In this document: one piece after another, positions 43,110 to 52,723 of the stretch
How positions within the stretch are numbered: the stretch's first letter is position 1
How the letters are laid out: the number at the start of each line of letters is the position of its first letter
Source: an uncultured Tenacibaculum sp.
GTDB taxonomy: Bacteria; Bacteroidota; Bacteroidia; Flavobacteriales; Flavobacteriaceae
Assembly (NCBI GenBank): GCA_947497895.1
Contig: CANMIL010000011.1
Location: 1-64,000, forward strand
Direction: 5' to 3'
Length of the DNA stretch: 64,000 nucleotides
Notes under the pieces: model-generated
What the model was told of the DNA's origin: nothing
Seen by the model: only the letters and a program-made list of their open reading frames with translations
The model's database searches: none
Position numbers and translations under genes: made by a program

Positions 43110-46100
43110 ATGAAAATAAAATTACTTTGTATTACAATTTTGGTTTTTATGTCAGCATATAGCCAAGATTCCTGTTCACTTAATGAAACACTTTTTTCAG
43201 GAACAGTTACAACTGCTGCTGTAGGGGGTACGAAATTTAAGGCTAGTGATGCAACTTCAAATCATAGATTTGGAGAACGCGTTGCGATAGACGGTAATGT
43301 TGCGGCAGTATCTTCACGAAGTAATGCTGAAGCAGCAGGGAAAGTTTACATTTTTACGAACGATGGATCAGGGAATTGGACACAGCAAACTATAATAACT
43401 GCTAGTGATAGTTTTGCTGGTGATAATTTTGGATCTGATGTAGCTCTAGAAGGAAATTACTTGGTAGTAGGAGCACGTTCACAATTAGATACGAATGATG
43501 TAGATACTGGAGCGGCCTATTTATTTGAATACAATGGCGTAAGTACATGGACTCAGGTAGCACGTTTTGAGCCTAGTGATGGTGCAACAGACAATCGTTT
43601 TGGAACTTCGGTTGCTATTGAAGGTGATTTAATCCTTATAGGGGCCCGAAAGGGATGTACAGGAGGATGTGCATATTTGTTTGAAAATGATGGTACAAAT
43701 ACATTTACATATACAGAAACAAAGTTAGAACCGCAAGTACAGTCGGGATATGATGGTGCTCGATTTGGTGAAACAGTAGTTCTAGAAAACGGTCGTGCTT
43801 ATGTTGGTGGACCTTACGATTACTCTTCTGTCGGTAGAGCTTCAGCAGGGTCAGTACAAATATGGGATCAAGCAAATGATGGTACTTGGTCACGTACACA
43901 TAGATTAAGAGGAACAGAAACTTCAGAATCATTCGGTTGGGAAATAGATGTGGAAGGAGATTACTTAGCGATTGGAGCTATGAATTTTGAATTATCTAGT
44001 ACGCCAGAGACAGATCAAGGTAGAGTTTATGTGTATAAAGCCGATAGCAATGGAGATTATTTGGAGGAGAATCGAGTAATGATTCAAAATGATGATAAAG
44101 ATAGTTTTACGGATCAACGTTTTGGAAGTGCGGTAGCTTTAGAGAATGGGTTTTTATATGTAGGAACTTGGGGTGCTGGCAATACCAATGGAGATGCCGT
44201 TTATATTTTTAAAGATGACGGAACCAACAATTGGACGCAAATAGCCAAGATAACAACAGGTTCGGGTTGGGATGAATTTTCTAACAGAGCTGTAGTTGTT
44301 TCTTATCCTAACTTATTGATAGGACAAAATGAAGATGATAGTCCTTCAAATTCAGGAGCTGTACATTTTATTCCATTAGCAAGTACTGTTACGCCAACTG
44401 CATCTGTAACTGAAGTAACAGGAGCATTTATTGGTCAAAACAACGGAAGTATAAAAGTTAATTTTGATGATGAAGCAACTCGATCTGAAATTAAATTCAG
44501 TATTGATGGCGGAACTACGTATCCCTATGTATTTAATGATGATACTCTTACAGGAGAGATTACAAATCTTGGGGTAGGTTCTTATAACTTAAAAGCTACA
44601 TTCAATAATGGTTCATGTGTTTTAGATTTAGGTAACGTCAGCGTCAATCAAGCATCCTATACAGTAATCCCTGATGCGAATTTTGAAGCAGCTTTAGAGG
44701 CTTTAGGTTATGATGATATTTCTGGGGATGGAAAGGTGCGAACAGGAGTAATTGAAGTTATAACAACTTTGGATTTGAGTAATCAAAATATCTCAGACTT
44801 AACGGGAATTGAAGATTTTACTGCATTAACAGATTTAAACTGTGAAAATAACACACTTACTTCTTTAGATGTAAGTATGAATACTAATCTTCAAAATTTA
44901 ATTTTCAATGAAAACAATGTTGTTAGTTTGGTTCTTGGAGCGAATACAAACTTAGCGTCCGTTGAAGGAAAATATAATCAATTAAACTCTATTGATATAA
45001 CACAAAATACAGGGCTAACATTCCTGAACATTAGAAATAACCTTTTTTCAAGTATTGATGTTTCAAAAAATACCTTACTTGAAACATTGAATATACGTGA
45101 GTGTAGTAACGTAACTGATTTGAATGTATCAAACAATGTTAACCTTAAATATTTGTATTTACAGGATGTATCTTTAACTAATCTAGATATTTCTCAAAAT
45201 ACTTTATTAGAAGTAATTACCCTTGAACGAAATAATCTATCTAGTATTGATGTGTCTAACAACTTAGCGTTAAGACAACTTAGAGTAGCCGATAATAATT
45301 TAACCAGATTAGATGCTTCTGGTAATCCAGCATTAACTCGAATTTCTTGTGAAAATAACAATCTGTCATATTTAAATGTTCAGAATGGGAAAAATACGAT
45401 AATATCCAATGGAGATTTTAACGCTAAAGGAAATACTTTATTAACATGTATTAAGGTTGATGATGCTTCTTGGAGTAATTCTAATTGGACAAATATTGAT
45501 TCAGGTATAACGTTTTTCAATACAGGATTTTGTCGTTACACATCTATTCCTGACTCGAACTTCGAAGCTACTCTATACAATTTAGGTTATGATGACGTTT
45601 CAGGTGATGGGAGAGTACCTACTCAGAATATTGAAAATGTAACTTCTTTAGATTTAAGAAGTGATGCTATTGCTGATTTAACAGGTATTGAAGATTTTAT
45701 CTCATTGGTGTCCCTGAATGTTAAGAACAATGGTTTAACATCTATAAATTTAAGTAATAATACAGAATTAGAAACCTTGGTAATTAGTGAGAATAGTTTA
45801 ACAGCTATTGATCTTTCTAAAAATTTAAAACTAACATCTTTAGATATTGGAGCTAACCCGATTACATCGTTAGACGTTTCAAATAATACAAGCTTAACTA
45901 GGTTAGAAGCTCCGGTAACAGATATTACTTCTATTGATGTAAGTAAATTAACAGAACTTAGTTTCTTGGAGTTATTCCAAACGGACATTACTTCTTTAGA
46001 TTTAAGTAACAATGTAGCTTTAGGAAAAGTAATTCTTTATAAAACTAAGTTGACTGCTCTTGACGTTTCATTAAATACGGAATTGACACAGTTACGTATT

Positions 46101-49100
46101 GATAATACGAATATCGCTTCAATTGATTTATCTACAAATACAAAGCTTGACGAAGTTAGAGTTAACGGTTCTTTGATTACTTCTATTGATTTAACAAATC
46201 AAACTGCATTAACTCAGTTTTATGGACAAACAGGAGTTTTAGAATATATTAATATCAAAAATGGTAATAATTCCAACATAAGCAATTTTGATGTTAGAAA
46301 TAACGATGATTTAACTTGTATAACTGTTGATGATGCAACCTATAGTACAACTAACTGGACGAATATTGGAACATCAACAAATTTTATAGAAGGTCTTTAT
46401 TGCGATTATACAGATATTCCTGATGCAAATTTTGAATCACAATTAGAATCTTTGGGGTATGATGATATCTCTGGTGATGGTAAAGTTCCTACAAGGTTAA
46501 TTAAAGAGGTAAGCTCGTTAACCATAAATAACAAATCAATAATCGATTTCACAGGTATAGAAGATTTTGTTGGTTTAACATATTTAGATGTTGGGAATAA
46601 CAAAGCAACGAGTATTGATCTTTCTAATTTGGTGTTACTTGAGTTTGTAAGACTAGATGGGATGTCGCTAACCTCAATTGATTTAACGAATAATATAGCT
46701 CTTATTGATTTGCGTTGTTCGTTTAACTCAGGAATTACAAGTATTGACTTATCTAACAATACTTTACTTGAAACAGCACATATAGGAAATAATAGTATTG
46801 CTAATATCGACATAAGTAAGAACACTTTACTTTACGATTTACGTCTTACAGGTAATAATTTAACAGCGATTAACTTAACGAATAATACTGCGTTACAAAC
46901 ACTAATAGTAAGTAATAACTCTATACCAAGTTTAGATTTATCAGCGAATACAGCGCTTACATCTCTATATGCTAGCAATTGTGGTTTAGCAACAGTTACC
47001 AATATAAACTCAACTATTTTACAAAATATATATCTTCAAAATAATAATCTAACTAGTATTGATTTTTCAAAAAGTGCTGCTAGCATAGAAGCTATTAATC
47101 TTTTTGAAAACAGTTTAACAGATATTGATGTTTCAGGAGCAATTAATTTGAAAAAAATATCTATTTATGATAATAACTTGACCGATTTAAATCTATCCGA
47201 GGCAATAAATTTGGAAGAAGTATATGTTTCGAATAACGATTTATCAAATTTCAATTTGAAGAATGGAAATAATACAGCAATTCATGAGTTTCATGCTAAT
47301 AACAATCCTTCTTTAACTTGTATATTAGTTGATGATGCTTCGTTAAGTACTACTAGATGGTCGAGCGATATAGATAATACTGCTAGTTTCAGCGATACTT
47401 ATTGTCGTTATACAGCGATTCCAGATTCAATATTTGAAGCAAGATTGGAATCTTTAGGATACGATGATATTTCAGGAGATGGGCAAGTACCTACTGTATT
47501 AATTGAAACGGTAACATCATTAACTGTAAATGATCTTGGAATTAATGAATTAACGGGAATAGAAGATTTTACAGCTCTAGTTACATTAAATGCCAGAGGT
47601 AACAATTTTACTACGCTAGATATGAGTCAGAATCTTCTATTGGAACACTTATATATCAATAGCAATAACTTGTCTTCAATAGATGTTTCGAGTAATGTTT
47701 TGTTAAGAAACTTAAATATTGGTTCTAATAGTATTACCTCGATTGATCTATCTAAAAATCCTGATCTTAGAGATCTTTGGGTACAAGGAAATGGAGGGTT
47801 GACTTCTTTAGATCTTAGTAATAATCTTGAATTAAGAGAATTGTATACATACAGCTCTGGTGTATTAACATTAGACTTAAGTATTCATACAGAATTTAGA
47901 ATACTTTCTGCTTATAAAACACCTCTAGCATCAATAAATCTTTCGAATAATCCTGAATTAAGGTCGCTACGTGTTGACGAAACTAATGTTGTATTATTAG
48001 ATTTAACTAACAACACAAAACTTGAAACATTACGCGTGAATGATACGGGTATTACAAGTTTAGATTTAAGTAGTCAAAGTGCTTTAGTAAAACTTTGGGC
48101 ACACGATACTAGTTTAAGTTATTTAAATCTTAAAAATGGTAACAATACCAATGTTACAACTCTTGAATTAGAAAACAATCCTTTTTTAAATTGTGTTTTG
48201 GTTGATGATGCTGCATATAGCACAACAAACTGGATTAATAAAGATAGTACAACAAATTTCAGTGCTACCTATTGTCATTACACTAGTATTCCTGACACTA
48301 GTTTTGAGGCAAGATTAAATGATCTTGGGTATGACGATATTGTTGGTGACGGTCAGGTTCCAACAGATTTAATTAAAAATGTAACAGATTTATATGTTCC
48401 TATCAATGCAGCAACTCCAATAACAAATTTAACTGGAATAGAGGATTTTATTTCTTTAGAACGTTTGGTTTGTTCAGGAAGTCAACTTACATCAATTGAT
48501 TTATCAAACAGTCCAAACTTAAAAGAGGTAAACTTAAGTAGTAACAGAATTACTAGTATTTCGGTGAATGGTTTGTCTTTACTTGAAAACCTTCAATTAG
48601 GAGGAAACAACTTGAGCGCTATTGATGTTTCTACAAATCCTGCTTTAATAGATTTAGATTTAGCAGGAAGTAACCTTAATACATTGAATGTAACGAATAA
48701 CGTCGCTTTAGAAACTCTTGATATTGATAACAATAATATATCTGATATAAATCTTTCCACTAATATTGCGCTTGAAAGTTTCTCATTTTCTTCTACACCG
48801 TTAACCGCTTTAGACCTTTCAAATAATATTAATATATTTTATTTAGAGGGAGACTATTCTAATAATCTTACTGAGATTGATTTAAGTCTTTTGGTATCGT
48901 TAGAAGAAGTTTATTTGAATTATTGTGATTTGTTAGAATCAATTAATATCAAAAATGGTAAGAATACTGATATTACCGATTTAGAGGTGAATGATTGTCC
49001 TAATTTAACATGTGTTTTGGTGGACGATGCAGTTTATAGTGCGACGAATTGGACAAATATTAACTCTATATCGAGTTATAGTGATACTTATTGTAGGTTC

Positions 49101-50450
49101 ACAACTGTTCCTGATGTTAATTTTGAAGCGGCTTTAGAAGCTTTAGGATACGACGATATCTCAGCAGACGGACAAGTTCCAACACATTTAATTGAAACAG
49201 TAACTAGCTTAAATGTAAGTAGTAAAAATATTGCAGATTTAACAGGTATTGAAGATTTTAAAGCATTACAAGCATTAAGAGTAAATGAAAATAAATTAAC
49301 TTCTATAGATTTAAGTAATAATACAGCTTTAAAAACGTTTGCAGCAGATTCAAATTTCTTGAAGAGTTTGAATGTTAACGGTCTTGTGAACTTAACAAGT
49401 ATTATTGTTTATGGAAACCTTATTGAAAGCATAGATGTTAGCACAAATACCGCGTTAACGAGTTTAGACATTTTTCAGAATAAATTAACAAGTATAGATG
49501 TATCTGCTAATGCAAATCTTGAACGATTATTTTGTAACAGTAACGATATAACAAGTATAGATGTTAGTGCAAATAGCAACTTAAAATCTCTTGTTTGTAA
49601 AGACAACGACTTAGTTTATCTGAATGTGAAAAATGGAAACAATAGCAATTTCACCGAATTTGATGCATTAAACAATACTGAATTAACATGTATTACTGTT
49701 GATAATGTTGCTTATAGTACTGTAAATTGGACTAACATAGATAGTCAATCGAATTTTAATGAAAACAGATGTGATCAAGTTCAAGTGTCTTTAAAAGTTT
49801 ATTTACAAGGAGCCTACATAAATCCAAATACAGGAGAAGAAGCCTTCATGCGAGATGATTTAAGAATTGGTGGTGGTCTTTATGGAGGTACATCTCCATA
49901 TGCAGATGGAGCAATGGTTTCTGAATCTATAAAAACAAATGATGCAGGAATTGATTCTATGGTAGACTGGGTTTGGGTAGAGTTGAGAGATGCTGACGAT
50001 CCAAGTATAGTAATAGCAGGAAAGTCTGGAGTGCTTCAACGCGATGGTGACATTGTAGATGTTACAGATGATAGAATTTCACCGCTTTCTTTTCAAACAA
50101 CTCCTGGTAATTACTACATCGTAGTCAAGCATAGAAATCACCTAAGTATTATGACTTCAGCAGTGATTGATTTATCAGATATTTCTACGAATGTTGATTT
50201 AACATCTGATGTTTCAAATGTTACTGGAGGTATAAATTCACTTACCGATTTGGGGAATGGAATATTTGCAATGATTTCAGGAGACTATGACGAAAATGGA
50301 CAAATTCAGAATATTGATACGAATTCCGTTATTCAAAAACTAGGTGTTTCAGGATATAATAATGCCGATTTAGATATGAACGGTCAGGTACAAAATGCCG
50401 ATATCAACAATTTATTAAATCCGAATGTTGGTAAAGGCGAACAGTTTTAA
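43110..50450 (+). CDS. Giant secreted FG-GAP/leucine-rich-repeat protein with dockerin-like C-terminus
   Basis: The 2446-residue protein has a signal peptide (to YSQ), then FG-GAP-like blades (about 40-430; repeats of FGxxVAIEGxxxxxGA and WTQxAK). Six tandem LRR modules follow, starting near residues 517, 809, 1099, 1433, 1723 and 1995. Each begins YTxIPDxNFExxLExLGYDD, then DGxVPT and DLTGIEDF, carries LDLSxNxxL repeats and ends LTCIxVDDAxYSTTNWT. The last 220 residues form a domain shared with the protein at 52724-53590, ending in two calcium-site-like motifs (DENGQIQN, DMNGQVQN) and GKGEQF. It probably is a surface adhesin. No standard T9SS sorting domain is seen; the GKGEQF end may replace it. 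Confidence 0.88.
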   Translation: MKIKLLCITILVFMSAYSQDSCSLNETLFSGTVTTAAVGGTKFKASDATSNHRFGERVAIDGNVAAVSSRSNAEAAGKVYIFTNDGSGNWTQQTIITASDSFAGDNFGSDVALEGNYLVVGARSQLDTNDVDTGAAYLFEYNGVSTWTQVARFEPSDGATDNRFGTSVAIEGDLILIGARKGCTGGCAYLFENDGTNTFTYTETKLEPQVQSGYDGARFGETVVLENGRAYVGGPYDYSSVGRASAGSVQIWDQANDGTWSRTHRLRGTETSESFGWEIDVEGDYLAIGAMNFELSSTPETDQGRVYVYKADSNGDYLEENRVMIQNDDKDSFTDQRFGSAVALENGFLYVGTWGAGNTNGDAVYIFKDDGTNNWTQIAKITTGSGWDEFSNRAVVVSYPNLLIGQNEDDSPSNSGAVHFIPLASTVTPTASVTEVTGAFIGQNNGSIKVNFDDEATRSEIKFSIDGGTTYPYVFNDDTLTGEITNLGVGSYNLKATFNNGSCVLDLGNVSVNQASYTVIPDANFEAALEALGYDDISGDGKVRTGVIEVITTLDLSNQNISDLTGIEDFTALTDLNCENNTLTSLDVSMNTNLQNLIFNENNVVSLVLGANTNLASVEGKYNQLNSIDITQNTGLTFLNIRNNLFSSIDVSKNTLLETLNIRECSNVTDLNVSNNVNLKYLYLQDVSLTNLDISQNTLLEVITLERNNLSSIDVSNNLALRQLRVADNNLTRLDASGNPALTRISCENNNLSYLNVQNGKNTIISNGDFNAKGNTLLTCIKVDDASWSNSNWTNIDSGITFFNTGFCRYTSIPDSNFEATLYNLGYDDVSGDGRVPTQNIENVTSLDLRSDAIADLTGIEDFISLVSLNVKNNGLTSINLSNNTELETLVISENSLTAIDLSKNLKLTSLDIGANPITSLDVSNNTSLTRLEAPVTDITSIDVSKLTELSFLELFQTDITSLDLSNNVALGKVILYKTKLTALDVSLNTELTQLRIDNTNIASIDLSTNTKLDEVRVNGSLITSIDLTNQTALTQFYGQTGVLEYINIKNGNNSNISNFDVRNNDDLTCITVDDATYSTTNWTNIGTSTNFIEGLYCDYTDIPDANFESQLESLGYDDISGDGKVPTRLIKEVSSLTINNKSIIDFTGIEDFVGLTYLDVGNNKATSIDLSNLVLLEFVRLDGMSLTSIDLTNNIALIDLRCSFNSGITSIDLSNNTLLETAHIGNNSIANIDISKNTLLYDLRLTGNNLTAINLTNNTALQTLIVSNNSIPSLDLSANTALTSLYASNCGLATVTNINSTILQNIYLQNNNLTSIDFSKSAASIEAINLFENSLTDIDVSGAINLKKISIYDNNLTDLNLSEAINLEEVYVSNNDLSNFNLKNGNNTAIHEFHANNNPSLTCILVDDASLSTTRWSSDIDNTASFSDTYCRYTAIPDSIFEARLESLGYDDISGDGQVPTVLIETVTSLTVNDLGINELTGIEDFTALVTLNARGNNFTTLDMSQNLLLEHLYINSNNLSSIDVSSNVLLRNLNIGSNSITSIDLSKNPDLRDLWVQGNGGLTSLDLSNNLELRELYTYSSGVLTLDLSIHTEFRILSAYKTPLASINLSNNPELRSLRVDETNVVLLDLTNNTKLETLRVNDTGITSLDLSSQSALVKLWAHDTSLSYLNLKNGNNTNVTTLELENNPFLNCVLVDDAAYSTTNWINKDSTTNFSATYCHYTSIPDTSFEARLNDLGYDDIVGDGQVPTDLIKNVTDLYVPINAATPITNLTGIEDFISLERLVCSGSQLTSIDLSNSPNLKEVNLSSNRITSISVNGLSLLENLQLGGNNLSAIDVSTNPALIDLDLAGSNLNTLNVTNNVALETLDIDNNNISDINLSTNIALESFSFSSTPLTALDLSNNINIFYLEGDYSNNLTEIDLSLLVSLEEVYLNYCDLLESINIKNGKNTDITDLEVNDCPNLTCVLVDDAVYSATNWTNINSISSYSDTYCRFTTVPDVNFEAALEALGYDDISADGQVPTHLIETVTSLNVSSKNIADLTGIEDFKALQALRVNENKLTSIDLSNNTALKTFAADSNFLKSLNVNGLVNLTSIIVYGNLIESIDVSTNTALTSLDIFQNKLTSIDVSANANLERLFCNSNDITSIDVSANSNLKSLVCKDNDLVYLNVKNGNNSNFTEFDALNNTELTCITVDNVAYSTVNWTNIDSQSNFNENRCDQVQVSLKVYLQGAYINPNTGEEAFMRDDLRIGGGLYGGTSPYADGAMVSESIKTNDAGIDSMVDWVWVELRDADDPSIVIAGKSGVLQRDGDIVDVTDDRISPLSFQTTPGNYYIVVKHRNHLSIMTSAVIDLSDISTNVDLTSDVSNVTGGINSLTDLGNGIFAMISGDYDENGQIQNIDTNSVIQKLGVSGYNNADLDMNGQVQNADINNLLNPNVGKGEQF

Positions 50451-50478
50451 TAGTAAAAGTAGTGTTTAAAGTTGTTTT

Positions 50479-50502
50479 GTCACCCCGAGCACAGTCGAGA
50501 GA
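50479..50502. repeat. REP-like fragment
   Basis: GTCACCCCGAGCACAGTCGA followed by GAGA resembles the dispersed intergenic repeat with core GTCACCCTGAGCGCAGTCGA that I know from many Bacteroidota genomes. Only one partial copy is visible here. Confidence 0.45.
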
Positions 50503-50603
50503 TTATTTTTGGTAGTTTAATTACTAAAAATTACTCAAGGGCCCGATAAGACAATCCTTTTAAATAATAAAGAAATAACATATTTATAAGTCAAATAGTA
50601 GAA

Positions 50604-50714
50604 GGGTGCATAAAAACACCTCTGTAATACCAGTAAAATAAGGGTTTTTGTTTTTTGCACCCCTTTTTGCACCCTATGATTTCTTTTTAAAATCTTTAAA
50701 ATGAAATAGTATTG
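50604..50714 (+). promoter_or_regulatory. Activator boxes and promoter of the tail-fibre-like gene
   Basis: GGGTGCA at 50604-50610 is inverted relative to two tandem boxes, TTTTGCACCCC (50653-50663) and TTTTTGCACCC (50664-50674), followed by TATGATTTC and, 31 bases after ATGATTTC begins, TAGTATTG (50707-50714) as -7 element with one mismatch. This copies the block at 42745-42856. The transcript would start near 50721, so the long 5' reading frame from 50725 is not its start. Confidence 0.7.
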
Positions 50715-50838
50715 CACCGTTGTTTTGCCGAAGTGTTTAAAACTAAAAATTGAGAGAATATTCATGAATTTTTGCAATCTAGCGAGCAACAATTTTAAAA
50801 ACATAAAGAATAAAAACGTAAATAAATTTTCCCTAAAC

Positions 50839-52626
50839 ATGAAACTTAAAAAAGATTTAAAAAATAATTTTAGCTCGAATGGTGTAAAGAGATTGAGTGC
50901 ATTTTTATGCTTATTTCTTTTTTCATTAACAGCTTATTCACAAACTCCAGAAGGATTTAATTACCAGTCGGTAGTAAGAAATGCTTCCGGAGAAGTATTA
51001 TCAAGCACCAATGTAGGTGTACAGTTTAAACTACATGAAGCAACAGCAGACGGAACAGTGGTTTATACAGAAACTCACACAGCTACTACCAATGCATATG
51101 GAGTGTTTAATTTAATAGTAGGCCAAGGTACTACAGGAGATACTTTTTCAACGATAGATTGGTCATCTAATAATCATTTTTTAGAAGTAAGTATCGATAC
51201 TGCAGGAGGAACAACTTACGTAAGTATGGGTACTACACAGTTGTTAAGTGTGCCTTATGCATTACAAGCAAAGTATGTAGAAAATGGTGATAATTTAGGA
51301 AACCACACATTAACTGAAAACATAAAAACTGATGGAAAATGGATTTCAAATGATGGCGATGATGAAGGACTCCTAGTAAATTCTGGAGGAAGAGTAACTA
51401 CATCAAACAAATTATTCTTAGGTAGTAATATTAATCTAGATACTCACTGGATTAATGGCGATGGTACTGATAATAAAGGAATTCAATTTGATGCTAATGG
51501 AAATGTAACTACATCGGCTAAAATTTCTACAGGAGGAAACATTCAATTAAATGACAATTGGTTGTCTAATGATGGAGATGACGAAGGTATTGCGATTAAA
51601 ACTGATGGAAGTGTTGGTATTGGAGAATCAAATCCTCAAACAAGTTTAGATGTTGTAGATAATGCTGTTATAGGAAATATCGCGGTAGGTTCTCAGAGTA
51701 CTACTCAGAGTGCTTCTAACCAAAAAGATGAAGGTTATATGACTACACCATGGATATATACCTCTGCAATACAGGCACCAGGAGAGCGTGATAGTTCACC
51801 AACAATGATTGCTGTGGGAGGAGATAATAATTTTGGTAAATCAGATGAAATCCATTTTGTTACTAATGGAGCTTCTCAAGTTGAAGTATCAAATGGCCTA
51901 TTAAGTGTTTCTGGAGATATTAAAACAACAGGTAGTTTAGAGTTTGATGGTATAATAACGACTACTTCTACAGAAAATCAGATTTTCGGTACTTATGATG
52001 ATACTAGTAACCTTTCAAATCTTGAAAGAAGAAATGTGGTTATTGGATACCAAGCCGCAGAAGGTGCTCAATCCGGAGATAGTAATGTTGTTATCGGATA
52101 CTTTGCTGGTTATAATTTAAACGGAGACTCTAATGTATTGATTGGAACGGCAGCAGGAGCAGGTGGTACATTTTCTAATCAGTTACATATTAGGGATTTA
52201 ATTTACGGAGAGTTTGACAATGATTTATTACAAGTAAAAGGACAATTAAAAGTTGATGAAAACATCGCTACTGATGGAAATGTAATTATTGACGAAGATG
52301 GTGATGACCTTAGAGCAGCTGGAGCAGCAAATAATGTAGAAATTATTTCTGTAATCGTAGATACCGATGGATCATTAAGTTCCAATGTTACCAACTCATC
52401 AGGTATTACGGCATCTTTAAGTGGAAACATATATACTGTAAATTACTCTAATCACTTTTCAAGTATTCCTGCGGTAACCATAACATGTGTGGCTTCAACT
52501 TCAAAAACTAGAATGGCACAAATAACTTCTTTGGCGCAAGGAAAGGTAGAATACTTGATCAGAAGTTCTGGAGGTGATGCAAAAACTGATGCCATAACTG
52601 TTTTGCAAATTATAGGAAAAAGATAG
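50839..52626 (+). CDS. Secreted tail-fibre/YadA-head-like protein
   Basis: Starting at ATG 50839 (the promoter excludes the earlier starts), the 595-residue product has a signal peptide (SAFLCLFLFSLTAYSQ). The N-terminal domain TPEGFNYQSVVRNASGEVL to SVPYALQAKYVE (about 36-150) is the tail-fibre-like start known from Bacteroidota surface proteins. The middle has beta-roll repeats with KWISNDGDDEG, HWINGDGTDNKG and NWLSNDGDDEG. Later, VVIGYQAAEGA, VVIGYFAGYNLNG and VLIGTAAGAG are trimeric-autotransporter-head-like (YadA) repeats. The C-terminus resembles fibre tips. It likely forms a trimeric surface fibre, co-regulated with the giant LRR protein. Confidence 0.78.
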   Translation: MKLKKDLKNNFSSNGVKRLSAFLCLFLFSLTAYSQTPEGFNYQSVVRNASGEVLSSTNVGVQFKLHEATADGTVVYTETHTATTNAYGVFNLIVGQGTTGDTFSTIDWSSNNHFLEVSIDTAGGTTYVSMGTTQLLSVPYALQAKYVENGDNLGNHTLTENIKTDGKWISNDGDDEGLLVNSGGRVTTSNKLFLGSNINLDTHWINGDGTDNKGIQFDANGNVTTSAKISTGGNIQLNDNWLSNDGDDEGIAIKTDGSVGIGESNPQTSLDVVDNAVIGNIAVGSQSTTQSASNQKDEGYMTTPWIYTSAIQAPGERDSSPTMIAVGGDNNFGKSDEIHFVTNGASQVEVSNGLLSVSGDIKTTGSLEFDGIITTTSTENQIFGTYDDTSNLSNLERRNVVIGYQAAEGAQSGDSNVVIGYFAGYNLNGDSNVLIGTAAGAGGTFSNQLHIRDLIYGEFDNDLLQVKGQLKVDENIATDGNVIIDEDGDDLRAAGAANNVEIISVIVDTDGSLSSNVTNSSGITASLSGNIYTVNYSNHFSSIPAVTITCVASTSKTRMAQITSLAQGKVEYLIRSSGGDAKTDAITVLQIIGKR

Positions 52627-52723
52627 TAAGAATATGAAATGAGCCATAACAAGTCTTGATATCCATTGAGATGCTTTTTGGCAAATTACATCTGACCAAT
52701 TAAAAAATAATAAAAATAAACAG

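Noticed and set aside
45623..47605. Long minus-strand reading frames inside the giant gene.
   Set aside because: They are antisense shadows of the LRR repeats; they have no start signals or homology-like motifs.
43110..50450. Regular repeats in this region might look like a CRISPR array.
   Set aside because: The repeats are in frame and encode LRR motifs; spacing and sequence vary as in a repeat protein, and no cas gene is near.
50725..50838. An N-terminal extension of the tail-fibre-like protein.
   Set aside because: It would start at the predicted transcription start itself and puts 38 charged residues before the signal peptide.
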